Origin: Bacteroidales bacterium
Lineage (GTDB): Bacteria; Bacteroidota; Bacteroidia; Bacteroidales; JAGOPY01
Assembly (NCBI GenBank): GCA_017991835.1
Contig: JAGOPY010000013.1
Span: 1 to 64,000 of the forward strand
Reading direction: 5' to 3'
DNA length: 64,000 bases
Shown here piece after piece: positions 35,353 through 44,350 of the stretch. The notes under the pieces are model-generated. The model ran no database searches, had not been told where the DNA came from, and worked only from the letters and a program-made list of their open reading frames with translations. The first letter of the stretch is position 1; every line of letters starts with the position of its first letter. The translations under genes and the position numbers were made by a program.

Positions 35353-37722
35353 ATGAGAAAGATATTACTTTTTTTGCTCTCCTTCCAGGTTCTGACACTC
35401 CTGGCGCAGGTGGGGGTGCATACCGATACTCCCGACAACTCCTCTGCAATGGATATCACTGCAACGAATAAAGGGCTGCTGATCCCCAGGGTTACCCTTA
35501 CCAGCAATTTGTCAAGCCCTTCTCCGGTAACATCGCCCGCTGTGGGCCTTCTCGTTTTTAATTCAGGCGCTAACCAGCCAATAGGTTTTTACTATTGGAA
35601 CGGATCGGCATGGACAGTCATCGGCGGAGGTGGAGGCACGGGCGGTAGTGACTGGACCCTGACCGGTAATGCGGGGACGATTCCCGGCACAAATTTCCTC
35701 GGGACAACGGACAACAATCATTTCCTGGTATACACCAACAACACGGAACGGATGCGCTTCGAATCCGACGGGCAAGCGGTCTTTGGCAGCACCACTCCCA
35801 ACTCCGATTCCCACCTTTTTTCGGTCATCGGTAACACTACCCAGAATTTTGCGGTGGCAGCCTATTCGCCAACAGTCGGTTTTTATTCCTTTGGCGGAAG
35901 ATATGGAATGTTCTCCCAGCTCGATTCGGCCTGCACCCCCAGCCCGGGATTTGCCATGTATGCAAAAAATACAGACGTTTCCGGTTATGGCATGTATGCG
36001 GTTGGCAGCAACGTCTCTTCACTCCCGTTGATAACCAGCCACACGGCAGCTATTACAAGCTACGGGTTTGATGGCCTGCACGCCTGGGGAAGGAATACAA
36101 CGACCGGGCATGGAATATGTGCCGTTGGCAGCGGACAGAACAGCTCCTTTGCATTGACCAATATATCTGCAGGGGTCTCAGCCGTTGGCAATTATGGAAT
36201 AATCTCCAGAGGAACGGCGGCTACCGGCAGGGGCATTGTGGCCATCGGCAGCGGTCAGGCCTCCCCGTCGACTTCCAGCGACAGCGAAGGAGGTGCTTTT
36301 ACAGGATTCCACGGTATCTATGCCCGTGGCGTGAACAGCAACGGAATCGGCGTGATCGGCGTGGGAAGCAACGCAGCATCCTATTCGACGGTATCAGGCG
36401 GGATCGGGGGCAGTTTTGCAGGAAATTATGGCGCTTACGGAAAAGGGCTGGCCTCCGATGGCATCGGTGTTCTCGGCCTGGGCAGCAACGGTTCGGGATA
36501 TTACACCGTAACCGGGGGCAGCGGCGGCGCATTTACCGGGTATCACGGCGCGCTGGCCGTTGGGACGGATGTGACTTTAGGCACAGGTATTATCGCCGCC
36601 GGGAACAATAGCAGCTATGTGATCATGCCGGCCGGCGCCGGCGGCGCCTTTACCGGGATAAGTACCGGCGCTGCAGGATTTGGGACCAGTGATGCAAGCG
36701 GCATCGGAGTTATCGGTGCTGGAAATAACCAGGCGGCCTGGGTACCATCGACCGGTTGTGGCGGGGCCTTCACCGGTAACTATGGTGTCTTTTGCCGTTC
36801 GGTAGCCGCAGCAGGAACAGGGATATTATCGGCAGGCAACAACATCGCCAACCCGCTGGTTTATTCCGGGGGCAGCGGCGGCGCTTTCACCGGGACAGGG
36901 GCGGGCGTCGTCGGGTATGGAACTACCTCCGGAACCGGGATCGGCGTTATCGGCGTAGGTAATAATGCTACAGTCAGCACACCGGCTACTGGATCAGGGG
37001 GCGCTTTTACCGGTACAGTGTGCGGCGTATACGGTTATGCCACTAATGGAAGCAACGACCGGTATGGCGGTTATTTCGCCACCGGTGGAAGCCTTTACGC
37101 CTATGTAGGTGGACGCTACTCAAATACCAACAGAAAAATAGTTGGAAGCGGAACTGTCAGCACCATCGTAAAAAATACCAAAGGCGAACGGATCACCCTG
37201 GTATGCCCCGAAGCCCCCGAATCCCTCTTCCAGGATTACGGTATCGGGCAACTGGTCAATGGCTATGCGCATATCACCATCGATCCCGACCTGGCGATCA
37301 ATATCACGGTCAGCGAAGCACATCCGCTAAAGGTGTTTGTCACACTTGAAGGCGATTGCAATGGCATCTATGTGACCAATAAATCAGCCAATGGATTTGA
37401 TGTGATTGAATTACAGGGAGGGACATCGAATGTTCCCTTTTCGTGGCAGATCGTTGCCACCCGGGCCAATGAAGAATATACACTGCGCGACGGAACGCTC
37501 GAAATTTCCGATTACAGCAAACGATTCCAGGAAGCTCCGCCTCCGCTTGAATTCATTGAGTCCTCCAATCAACCGAATGTGTCCAACCCTGTTAATTTAA
37601 TTCAAATCAACACCGAGAAGAGTAAACCGGAAAGCCTGAAGAAAGACATCCTTCAAAAATCAATTGACATGGAGCCTGTTCAGGATCAGGTTATCGAATT
37701 AAAGGATGATCTGAATGATTAA
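35353..37722 (+). CDS. Repetitive exported tail-fibre-like surface protein
   Basis: This 789-residue protein has a signal peptide (to about LLAQ, residue 19) and the start VGVHTDTPDNSSAMDI...GLLIPRVTL typical of large Bacteroidota surface proteins. A YYWNGSAW motif follows near residue 80. Residues about 215-575 are about nine Gly-rich repeats built from GIGVIGVGNN and GGSGGAFTG elements, resembling the beta-helical shafts of phage tail fibres. A C-terminal globular domain (about 590-715) contains ERITLVCPEAPESLFQDYG, NGYAHITIDP and GDCNGIYVTNK. A hydrophilic tail ends the protein and there is no T9SS sorting domain. The stop overlaps the start of the next gene by 8 nt, so the two are coupled. 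It is probably a fibrous adhesin or appendage component. Confidence 0.65.
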   Translation: MRKILLFLLSFQVLTLLAQVGVHTDTPDNSSAMDITATNKGLLIPRVTLTSNLSSPSPVTSPAVGLLVFNSGANQPIGFYYWNGSAWTVIGGGGGTGGSDWTLTGNAGTIPGTNFLGTTDNNHFLVYTNNTERMRFESDGQAVFGSTTPNSDSHLFSVIGNTTQNFAVAAYSPTVGFYSFGGRYGMFSQLDSACTPSPGFAMYAKNTDVSGYGMYAVGSNVSSLPLITSHTAAITSYGFDGLHAWGRNTTTGHGICAVGSGQNSSFALTNISAGVSAVGNYGIISRGTAATGRGIVAIGSGQASPSTSSDSEGGAFTGFHGIYARGVNSNGIGVIGVGSNAASYSTVSGGIGGSFAGNYGAYGKGLASDGIGVLGLGSNGSGYYTVTGGSGGAFTGYHGALAVGTDVTLGTGIIAAGNNSSYVIMPAGAGGAFTGISTGAAGFGTSDASGIGVIGAGNNQAAWVPSTGCGGAFTGNYGVFCRSVAAAGTGILSAGNNIANPLVYSGGSGGAFTGTGAGVVGYGTTSGTGIGVIGVGNNATVSTPATGSGGAFTGTVCGVYGYATNGSNDRYGGYFATGGSLYAYVGGRYSNTNRKIVGSGTVSTIVKNTKGERITLVCPEAPESLFQDYGIGQLVNGYAHITIDPDLAINITVSEAHPLKVFVTLEGDCNGIYVTNKSANGFDVIELQGGTSNVPFSWQIVATRANEEYTLRDGTLEISDYSKRFQEAPPPLEFIESSNQPNVSNPVNLIQINTEKSKPESLKKDILQKSIDMEPVQDQVIELKDDLND

Positions 37723-39265
37723 ATCAGAAATCCATATTATCCCTGTTTTCAAAATCATCCTGGCCATCCTGATTCCGGTCATGCCTTTGTTAATTGCTGC
37801 GCAGGTATCCATCAGCCCCGGCACATGGATAACGGTGAAAGAGGGCGGTTCGCTCTACATCGGAACAGACCTGCATATCAAATCCATCGCCGATTCTTCC
37901 GGCTATTTCGTCGATCAGACCATCGACGGCGATGTCACCATTACGGGGGATATTACGGTCGATCGCTACATGGCGCCGGATGTATGGCATAACGTGGCTT
38001 CACCGGTCAGCAACGAGACCAGCGCCTGTTTTACCGGTACCGACCTGGTCTACTGGTACGATGAGACGCAGATCTGGAACGACTGGAACTTTGGCTGGGT
38101 ATGGTATACCGGCGCGACCGGAGGCCCGCTCACGGTATTCCGGGGTTATGATGTTTTCTTCCCGGATAATCCAGTAACGGTCAACTATTCCGCCACCGGA
38201 GCCGAAACCCTGAATACCGGCAACTATATTTACAATGTGACCGTCACCGATCCGACACCCAACCCGATCGAGATCCCTTCGCATGTCGGATGGAACCTGG
38301 CCGGGAACCCCTACCCTTCGCCGGTCGACTGGCTGGCGGCCAGCGGGTGGGACAAGTCAGACATCAACGACGCCAAATATATCTGGGATGGGGATAATGA
38401 CATCTACACGATTTTTATCGGAGGCGGATCCCCGATCGGGATCAACGGCGGAACACGATACATTCCGTCAAACCAGGGATTCTGGGTCCAGGCGGTACAA
38501 AACGGTACGCTGGGCATCAGCAATGCGGTCAGACTGGGCAATATGACCGGCACCCCCGACTTTTACAAAAACGAAACGCCCGGCTATCCGCTGATCAGCC
38601 TTATCGCCGAAAGTAATGGCCGCAGCGATGAAGCCGTCGTTCGGTTCATCGAAGGGACGACCGCCGGGTTTGACAAAAATTTTGACGCATCCAAGCTTTT
38701 CAGCCCTTCAGATGAGGTTCCGCAACTGAGTATCCGGGCCGGAAAACAGTCCCTTGCCCTGAACACCTTTCCGAATCCCTTCCTTAGTAATCCTATTGAG
38801 CTGGATTTTCAGTGCGGGGAAAAAGGGATCTTTACAATCCGGCTGGGAGAAAGGACCTGGATTCCCGATACACTGAAAGTTTACCTCAAAGACGAACTGG
38901 AGAACCGTATGACACTGCTGAACAGTGATGCTCCATACAATTATTTTCATCATCCCAATAACTCCAGGGATAGATTTAAGCTTTACATCAACCCTCCTGC
39001 AGCGATCACCGAAAATCTCCCGGGTGTCAGTAACTTTATCGTATATTCCAGCGGAAACCGGGTAACCATTATAAAAAACACTTCCCTGGTGCTATCGGGG
39101 GAAATTGATATTATAAACCTACTCGGACAAGTAGTTGAAAAGGCTCACTATAATAATGAAGAAACCAGGAATTTGACACTAAATTTGCCAGGGGGTGAAT
39201 ATTTCATCATGATAAAAACAAAAAGTAATATATTTAGATCGAATTTTTTTATTAACAACAAATAA
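37715..39265 (+). CDS. T9SS-sorted surface protein with repeated beta domains
   Basis: This 516-residue protein has a hydrophobic signal segment (about residues 10-30, ending LLIAAQ). A beta-helical or carbohydrate-module-like region follows (ITVKEGGSLYIGTDLHI, TIDGDVTITGDITVDRYM). A central part contains WNLAGNPYPSPVDWLAA and NQGFWVQA, motifs common in Bacteroidota surface proteins that carry a sorting domain. The C-terminus (about 430-516) has a T9SS-type fold: VTIIKNTSLVLSGEIDIINLLGQVVEKAHY then PGGEYFIMIKT. It starts inside the end of the preceding gene (8-nt overlap), so both should be made in linked amounts. The fibrous neighbour and this protein may form one surface structure, which is inference. 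Confidence 0.7.
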   Translation: MIKSEIHIIPVFKIILAILIPVMPLLIAAQVSISPGTWITVKEGGSLYIGTDLHIKSIADSSGYFVDQTIDGDVTITGDITVDRYMAPDVWHNVASPVSNETSACFTGTDLVYWYDETQIWNDWNFGWVWYTGATGGPLTVFRGYDVFFPDNPVTVNYSATGAETLNTGNYIYNVTVTDPTPNPIEIPSHVGWNLAGNPYPSPVDWLAASGWDKSDINDAKYIWDGDNDIYTIFIGGGSPIGINGGTRYIPSNQGFWVQAVQNGTLGISNAVRLGNMTGTPDFYKNETPGYPLISLIAESNGRSDEAVVRFIEGTTAGFDKNFDASKLFSPSDEVPQLSIRAGKQSLALNTFPNPFLSNPIELDFQCGEKGIFTIRLGERTWIPDTLKVYLKDELENRMTLLNSDAPYNYFHHPNNSRDRFKLYINPPAAITENLPGVSNFIVYSSGNRVTIIKNTSLVLSGEIDIINLLGQVVEKAHYNNEETRNLTLNLPGGEYFIMIKTKSNIFRSNFFINNK

Positions 39266-39340
39266 AGGAACCATCTGAATAACTACAGGTTAAAAATATT
39301 CCTGTTGATATTTAAGATTATCAATCGAACTATTATTAAT

Positions 39341-39348
39341 TATCTTTG
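39341..39348 (+). promoter_or_regulatory. -7 promoter element for the chaperone operon
   Basis: TATCTTTG lies 13 nt before the ATG at 39362, so the transcript would have a leader of only about 7 nt. No clear -33 TTTG at the ideal distance is seen. Confidence 0.5.
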
Positions 39349-39361
39349 AAAAAAAAATCTT

Positions 39362-40177
39362 ATGAAAAGAACTAGGTACCCTCTTTTACTATTGGTTTCT
39401 GCAGCGATCTGCTTACTTGGAATGGATACTTATGCTCAGGAACTGGAAGTCTCTCCCGGCACACTGATGTTTGCCACCAATCCCGGCTCCTCCCAGACTC
39501 AGCAAATTACCCTGAGAAACAAAGGAAAGACGGAACAATCTTTCATATTTAATCTTAGCGACTGGTTGACGGATGAAAACGGTGAAGTGAAATATTTCGA
39601 TCCCGGAACAACAACACGATCCTGTACCGACTGGATCACCGTATCTCCCGCATTGGTTACGCTGCAACCCAATGAGCAGGCTACGATCAATGTGACCATG
39701 CTGGTTCCAAATGATAACCCTTCCACTAAATGGGCGGTTCTTTTCGTACAATCGGCTGTTGAACAGACCGGTCCCCGGGCTGTCGACAAAGAAATGGCAC
39801 TGGGTGTGCAGCTTGCCCTCCGGATTGCTGTGACCATCTACCAGTCGCCTGCCAGCAATACACTGTATAAAGCCACCATTGAAGGGCTTACGGAAAAGAT
39901 CGGCGAAGACAACTCCCGCACTTACGGTTCACAGGTGATTAACCTGGGAGATAAAGTATTGAACTGCAAGGTGTACTTCACCATTTCCAACCTTGAAACG
40001 GCTGAAGAATTCACTTCCGCCCCATTCGAGTTTTCCCTGCTACCGGAAACCAGCAAGAAAGTTTCCTATAAGCACGACAAACCACTGGAAAAAGGCAAAT
40101 ACTCAGTAGCGGCCATCCTTGACTACGGATTCAACAACGAGCTGGATGGCGTGCAACTTGAAATAGACGTCAAGTAG
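39362..40177 (+). CDS. PapD-like periplasmic chaperone (two Ig-like domains)
   Basis: This 271-residue protein has a signal peptide (residues 1-25, ending DTYAQ). Two Ig-like domains follow: the first (about 26-130) has VSPGTLMFATNPGSSQTQQITLRNKG, DWITVSPALVTLQPNEQATINVTM and WAVLFVQS. The second (about 145-271) has LRIAVTIYQSP and YKATIEGL...VINLGDKVLNCKVYFTISN. This is the layout of pilus-assembly chaperones and of DUF916/WxL-like binding proteins. Its neighbours (small subunits and an usher-like outer membrane protein) make a chaperone role more likely. It opens an operon with the genes at 40186 (8-nt gap) and 41367 (overlap). The closest alternative is a structural Ig-domain protein without chaperone function. 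Confidence 0.6.
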   Translation: MKRTRYPLLLLVSAAICLLGMDTYAQELEVSPGTLMFATNPGSSQTQQITLRNKGKTEQSFIFNLSDWLTDENGEVKYFDPGTTTRSCTDWITVSPALVTLQPNEQATINVTMLVPNDNPSTKWAVLFVQSAVEQTGPRAVDKEMALGVQLALRIAVTIYQSPASNTLYKATIEGLTEKIGEDNSRTYGSQVINLGDKVLNCKVYFTISNLETAEEFTSAPFEFSLLPETSKKVSYKHDKPLEKGKYSVAAILDYGFNNELDGVQLEIDVK

Positions 40178-40185
40178 CGCCTGCA

Positions 40186-41370
40186 ATGAATAAACGGTGT
40201 CTGCTCTTCCTTCTGTTCCTCCATCCGGTTTTCATTATCTCCTACGCACAGGACGTGCAGTATATTGATACTGCTTTCCAATCGGATAACACAACCATCG
40301 AATCCATCATCCATTATGTTATCCGTAATAAGGATACGATAAAAGACGGCCCTGCGGTTTATTATTACAGCAGCGGAGAACTCTGGCAGACCGGCTATCA
40401 TACAGATGGACAGAATGATAGCCTATGGTCGGTCTACTATCCTGACGGGCACCTCAGCAGCCGGATCATGTTCCGGAATGGCAAAAGAAAAGGAGAATTC
40501 ACATACTTCTTTGAATCGGGCGGAATAAAATCCAAAGGGTTTTATGACAATGACAGCCTTACAGGCGAAGTTTACCTCTATTTTGACGGTGGTCAGGTCA
40601 ATGAAATAAGGCAATACAAAGGGAATAAGCTCAACGGGATCATGACCGGATACTATCCCGACGGCAACCTGAATTACCGCTTTGAATTTGCCGACAGCCT
40701 GAAAAACGGGATCTTCGAAATGTATTATCCATCGGGTAAAATCAAGGAAAAAGGCCTTGTCAGGGATAATATCTTCTATGATGTGTACCGGACTTATTAC
40801 GAGAACGGGCAGCTCGAAAAAGAGATCCTGTACAAAAACAGCGTGATCGACGGCCCGTATAATGTGTATTGGGACAACGGGAACATACAATCTTCCAGTA
40901 CCTATGTGAATGGCAAGGTCGAAGGGCTGGTCAATCTTTATTATAAAGACGGTAGCCCGTTTGAAACCGGAGAATACAAATCGGGGAAACGGGAAGGGAT
41001 CTGGATTTCTTATTATCCCGACTCCACGGTGTACATGGAAGGCGTGTATGAACAAGGTCATCCGTCAGGTCTGTGGAAGGTTTATTATCCAAACGGCCAG
41101 GTGAAACAAAGCGGTGTATTTAAAAACGGGATTTCGGAAGGGCCCTGGCAGTTCTTCCATGATAATGGCGCAGTAAAAATGAAGGGTACCTATGTTAATA
41201 ACAAGGAAAACGGAAACTGGGTTCATTATTATAATACCGGAAAGATAAAGCTTGATCTGTATTACAAAGACGGCAAGCTGGAAGGTACCCAATCGGGTTT
41301 TGACCCTGAAGGCAACCTGGCAGAGAAAGCCATCTATTCGGAAGGATTGCTCATTGAGAAAATCAAATGA
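40186..41370 (+). CDS. Exported MORN/YwqK-type repeat protein
   Basis: This 394-residue protein has a signal peptide (ending ISYAQ, residue 22). About fourteen repeats of about 23 residues follow, of the form G-x-W-x-x-YYPDGx-x-x-x-G-x-Y-x-x-G (for example GIWISYYPDSTVYMEGVYEQG and GLWKVYYPNGQVKQSGVFKNG). These are MORN-like/YwqK repeats that build a long beta-sheet. Automatic annotation often calls such proteins YwqK antitoxin; nothing here supports a toxin. Its TGA overlaps the ATG of the first small subunit gene (ATGA), and it follows the chaperone by 8 nt, so it belongs to the putative fibre operon. A scaffold or surface role is likely. Confidence 0.75.
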   Translation: MNKRCLLFLLFLHPVFIISYAQDVQYIDTAFQSDNTTIESIIHYVIRNKDTIKDGPAVYYYSSGELWQTGYHTDGQNDSLWSVYYPDGHLSSRIMFRNGKRKGEFTYFFESGGIKSKGFYDNDSLTGEVYLYFDGGQVNEIRQYKGNKLNGIMTGYYPDGNLNYRFEFADSLKNGIFEMYYPSGKIKEKGLVRDNIFYDVYRTYYENGQLEKEILYKNSVIDGPYNVYWDNGNIQSSSTYVNGKVEGLVNLYYKDGSPFETGEYKSGKREGIWISYYPDSTVYMEGVYEQGHPSGLWKVYYPNGQVKQSGVFKNGISEGPWQFFHDNGAVKMKGTYVNNKENGNWVHYYNTGKIKLDLYYKDGKLEGTQSGFDPEGNLAEKAIYSEGLLIEKIK

Positions 41371-41948
41371 TGATGAAACCCGGCATCCTCATCATCATCC
41401 TGTTCTTGCTTCTTGGACCGGTCAAAAACCGGATCAATGGCCAGGATATCCCTCCGCCCAACCCGGGTCTTGTCATCAATATCGTAACCGGGTACAGCAT
41501 CCAGTTTGTTTTTGATGAGATCGATGAATACATCAACGGGATTCAGAATGCCGGCCAGTCGACATTTATCCGTATCGGTGCAATATACGACTGGAAACTC
41601 CAGTTTAAAGCCGACCAGGATATGTTTTACGGCACCTTTGACCCTGCCCACCAGATGGAGCTTAACAATGTCGGTGTTACGGTCAACTCGATCGGTACCA
41701 ACCTGGATGATGGTACCCATATCCTGAATTATGCAAAGGCCGCACCTTTGGCCCTGGAATATACCGATGTGACTCTTCTGACAAAAGGTACCTTATCTAA
41801 TAAAGGGTATGGCATTGAAAACACCTTTACGCTCGACTGGGAGATGGGCACCCGGAACGGAAATATGAACCAGACTCGCATGCTCGACCAGCTTATTCCG
41901 GCAGATTCATATACCTTAAACATTATTCTCACCCTTTCGGTATATTAA
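41367..41948 (+). CDS. Small secreted subunit-like protein (1 of 4)
   Basis: This 193-residue protein has a signal peptide (to about residue 25, ending INGQ) and a single beta-rich domain. It shares with the three genes downstream the pattern YDWKLQF, a NNVGVTV strand, then NTFTLDWEMGTRNGNMNQTRMLDQL and a terminal alternating strand SYTLNIILTLSVY. A final alternating strand is what chaperone-usher pilins use for donor-strand exchange, so a subunit role is inferred. There are no cysteines in the mature part. The gene starts with ATGATGATG overlapping the stop of the MORN gene. It is the only subunit in the chaperone operon; the others have their own signals. Confidence 0.6.
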   Translation: MMMKPGILIIILFLLLGPVKNRINGQDIPPPNPGLVINIVTGYSIQFVFDEIDEYINGIQNAGQSTFIRIGAIYDWKLQFKADQDMFYGTFDPAHQMELNNVGVTVNSIGTNLDDGTHILNYAKAAPLALEYTDVTLLTKGTLSNKGYGIENTFTLDWEMGTRNGNMNQTRMLDQLIPADSYTLNIILTLSVY

Positions 41949-42174
41949 GTTTTCGTTTTTTTTCGAGATTTCTGCGATTTTTTGAAACCTATCCATTTTT
42001 CCCTCGTTAAATTTTTTACAGAAGAGTTCATTATTTATACTTGATTTAAATTAGGAGTGTCCGGTTAAATTTTTTCAGGTTTGGAATAACCTTTTATCAA
42101 CAAGCTGATTAATATTAACCTGACCACCTCCCAAGAAATTGTTAATAAATCATCTTAATCTTAAAATTAAAATT

Positions 42175-42795
42175 ATGAAAAAGATTGTTCTTCTTTTCGG
42201 ATTGCTGTTCGCACTTCAGGCAGCCATTATGGCTCAATTGACCGACCAGGAGGTGGTTGTGTTCAATGCTCATCTCAATGAAACTTTCAACCTGAACGTT
42301 GACGGTGTTACACAAGAAATTACATTCGCCGTTGCGGCCGATTATAACAACGGTGTCACGGAAGCCGGCGGTATTGTTCCGGGATTTACCCTGATCAGCG
42401 TCGAAGCAACCGGCGACTGGGAACTGGAGATCAGCGCCCCCGATTTTACACCGAGTGATGGTCCTAACCCCGGAACCGGTGCTATCCCGATCAACAACCT
42501 GGGTGTATGGTGCCAGGCTACAGGTACTCACCAATTCGGCACCGAAGTGACCTGCGCATACCAGAATGCTGCCGCAGCTATGGGTCTTACCAATGCCGAC
42601 CAGTTGCTGATCGGACTGGGAACAACCAACGCCGGGGACATCTCCGACAACGCCTTTACGCTGCACTGGCTGATGGGTACCATGCAGGGATCCATGAACA
42701 CTGAAAGTATGTTCAACCAGTTGGCTCTCGGTACCTTGTTCTCGACCGGTGACTTCACGACCACAGCCACTCTGACCCTGACCGAAATTCCGTAA
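42175..42795 (+). CDS. Small secreted subunit-like protein (2 of 4)
   Basis: The ATG at 42175 (MKKIVLLFGLLFALQAAIMAQ) is used; an in-frame upstream start at 42139 would add a non-signal stretch. The 206-residue product shows GDWELEISAPDFTP, PINNLGVWCQATGTHQFGTEVTCAYQ, NAFTLHWLMGTMQGSMNTESMFNQL and the C-terminal strand TTTATLTLTEIP. Two cysteines (GVWC and VTCAY) could form a disulfide. It is close to subunit 3 (same motifs, same last four residues TEIP) and more distant from 1 and 4. It is preceded by 226 nt of AT-rich DNA with no clear promoter and followed by a strong terminator, suggesting high or independent expression, as expected for a major subunit. Confidence 0.65.
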   Translation: MKKIVLLFGLLFALQAAIMAQLTDQEVVVFNAHLNETFNLNVDGVTQEITFAVAADYNNGVTEAGGIVPGFTLISVEATGDWELEISAPDFTPSDGPNPGTGAIPINNLGVWCQATGTHQFGTEVTCAYQNAAAAMGLTNADQLLIGLGTTNAGDISDNAFTLHWLMGTMQGSMNTESMFNQLALGTLFSTGDFTTTATLTLTEIP

Positions 42796-42816
42796 GAATT
42801 TTAACGCATATGAAAG

Positions 42817-42857
42817 AAGGGGACATGGGACCAATTACGCCATGTTTCCTTTTTTCA
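42817..42857 (+). terminator. Rho-independent terminator after subunit 2
   Basis: AAGGGGACATGG pairs with CCATGTTTCCTT (two G-T wobbles) and a T run follows, 25 nt after the stop codon. Confidence 0.85.
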
Positions 42858-42945
42858 TGATGAATGTTTCCCACGCAGACATTACCCGGGAAGTGTTTTT
42901 CACACCCGATTATCACCCTTCGTTCCAACATCAGATTTAAAAATT

Positions 42946-43566
42946 ATGAAAAGAATAATTCTGTTACTTATCTGTTTCACTGCCATCCAATTAAACAGTG
43001 TAACAGCACAACTGACCGACGACGAGGAAGTAGTTTTCAATGCCATTTTGGGAGGAGCTTTCAACCTGGTCGTGCAGGATGGAGATGTCCAGACAGCTAC
43101 ATTTGGCGCTGCCGATGAATACAACCTGGGTATTTCCGAAACAATGGGGAATCCGGGTATCGATCCCGGTTTTACAACCGTCGCGATGGAAGCCACCGGA
43201 AACTGGTACCTGAAAATCAGCGCACCTGATTTTACCCCCATAGTGGGAACAGGCGTCATTCCGATCAATAACCTGGGAGTCTGGTGTGAGGCTACCGGCG
43301 TTCACCAATTCGGAACCGAGGTGGCCTGCGCTTACCAAAGTGCCGATGCCGCCCTTGGGCTTTCCAATACTGATATCACCCTGATCGACCTTTTAACGGA
43401 CAATTCCGGGGATCAGACCGACAACCTGTTCGTTTTGCACTGGCTGTTCGGTACCATGCAAGGGACAATGAACCCCGCCAGCATGTTTTCACAACTGTCT
43501 GACGGTATTTTCAGCCAGGGAACTTATACTTCGACTGTTGTTCTGACAATGACCGAAATACCCTAA
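42946..43566 (+). CDS. Small secreted subunit-like protein (3 of 4)
   Basis: This 206-residue protein with a signal peptide (MKRIILLLICFTAIQLNSVTAQ) is the closest relative of subunit 2. It has GNWYLKISAPDFTP, IPINNLGVWCEATGVHQFGTEVACAYQ, NLFVLHWLFGTMQGTMNPASMFSQL and the terminal strand STVVLTMTEIP. The same two cysteines are present. It is a monocistronic-looking gene between two terminators. Such paired, similar subunits could be alternatives (phase or condition dependent) or major and minor components of one fibre. The family is not one I can name; DUF4402-type subunits of Bacteroidota fibre loci are a possible relation. Confidence 0.65.
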   Translation: MKRIILLLICFTAIQLNSVTAQLTDDEEVVFNAILGGAFNLVVQDGDVQTATFGAADEYNLGISETMGNPGIDPGFTTVAMEATGNWYLKISAPDFTPIVGTGVIPINNLGVWCEATGVHQFGTEVACAYQSADAALGLSNTDITLIDLLTDNSGDQTDNLFVLHWLFGTMQGTMNPASMFSQLSDGIFSQGTYTSTVVLTMTEIP

Positions 43567-43587
43567 CGATCTTTTTCTTCATAACTT

Positions 43588-43643
43588 AAAAGGAAATAAA
43601 CTATTAAATGTTAACATCTTAATAGTTCTATTTCCTTTTTTTA
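43588..43643 (+). terminator. Long-stem terminator after subunit 3
   Basis: AAAAGGAAATA and ACTATTAA on the left pair with TTAATAGT and TATTTCCTTTT on the right, followed by T residues. The promoter of the next gene begins 15 nt later. Confidence 0.8.
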
Positions 43644-43657
43644 TTGAGGATTACGAT

Positions 43658-43665
43658 TATCTTTG
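43658..43665 (+). promoter_or_regulatory. -7 promoter element for subunit 4, probably leaderless
   Basis: TATCTTTG ends 5 nt before the ATG at 43671. With the usual distance from -7 to the start site, transcription would begin at or beside the start codon. Confidence 0.5.
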
Positions 43666-43670
43666 GAAGA

Positions 43671-44300
43671 ATGGACAAACTTTTTAAAATAAGGCTCTTA
43701 ACTACTCTGCTGACAGGGTTCTCCGCTATTTATGCGTTCTCCCAGGAAACCCCGATGCTGATCAGTACAGAGGCTAAACTCGATAATGTGTTGTTATTGA
43801 AGATGACGCCGGAGAAATATGTCGAATTTACCATTAAAAAGATCAATGAGAATCTTTACCAGATAACGGATCAGCCGGACGATGTGATGTTCAGCGTCGA
43901 ATCGACCGGCAACTGGAACCTTTCCATTTCTGCGGAGGATCCCTATTTTACCGGAGTTAGCGATTCTTCACACAAGATTCCCGTCGATTTTATCGGGCTG
44001 TTTGTTGAAAACATAGGCTCTAACTGGGATAACGGCCTTTTCTCCAACATGGCGAATGCAACCAAAGACACGGTGGTCAGCCTGTCGCCCGATAAAACCA
44101 GTTTGCTCGAGGCAGGCGTCAGGGGAAATGTCGGCGGATCGCTTCAAAACGCATTTATCCTCCGGTGGAAGTTCTTTTACGAGGACGCGGCCCTGAAGAC
44201 CAGGAAATTCACCGATTACATCATTGAAGACGACACATACAAGGTGGGGTATTATATCACTTTATCGGAAAGTACCGCAAACAGTAAGATTGATCAATAA
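43671..44300 (+). CDS. Small secreted subunit-like protein (4 of 4), divergent
   Basis: The ATG at 43671 (MDKLFKIRLLTTLLTGFSAIYAFSQ) is chosen because a possible TTG at 43644 lies upstream of the promoter. The 209-residue protein keeps the family pattern more loosely: STGNWNLSISAEDPYFTG, IPVDFIGLFVENIGSNW, LQNAFILRWKFFYEDAALKTRKFTDYI and a terminal strand DTYKVGYYITLSES followed by a short tail TANSKIDQ. The extra tail after the last strand and the loss of both cysteines suggest a specialised subunit, such as a base or tip element. It is 50 nt upstream of the usher-like gene and probably co-transcribed with it. Confidence 0.55.
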   Translation: MDKLFKIRLLTTLLTGFSAIYAFSQETPMLISTEAKLDNVLLLKMTPEKYVEFTIKKINENLYQITDQPDDVMFSVESTGNWNLSISAEDPYFTGVSDSSHKIPVDFIGLFVENIGSNWDNGLFSNMANATKDTVVSLSPDKTSLLEAGVRGNVGGSLQNAFILRWKFFYEDAALKTRKFTDYIIEDDTYKVGYYITLSESTANSKIDQ

Positions 44301-44350
44301 AATCCCTGCATAGGGGCCGGCAGAGACCGGTAATTTATCCGCTATAAAAA

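Noticed and set aside
40186..41370. YwqK-type antitoxin function for the MORN-repeat protein
   Set aside because: That label derives from automatic naming of the repeat. There is a signal peptide, no partner toxin, and the neighbours are exported proteins.
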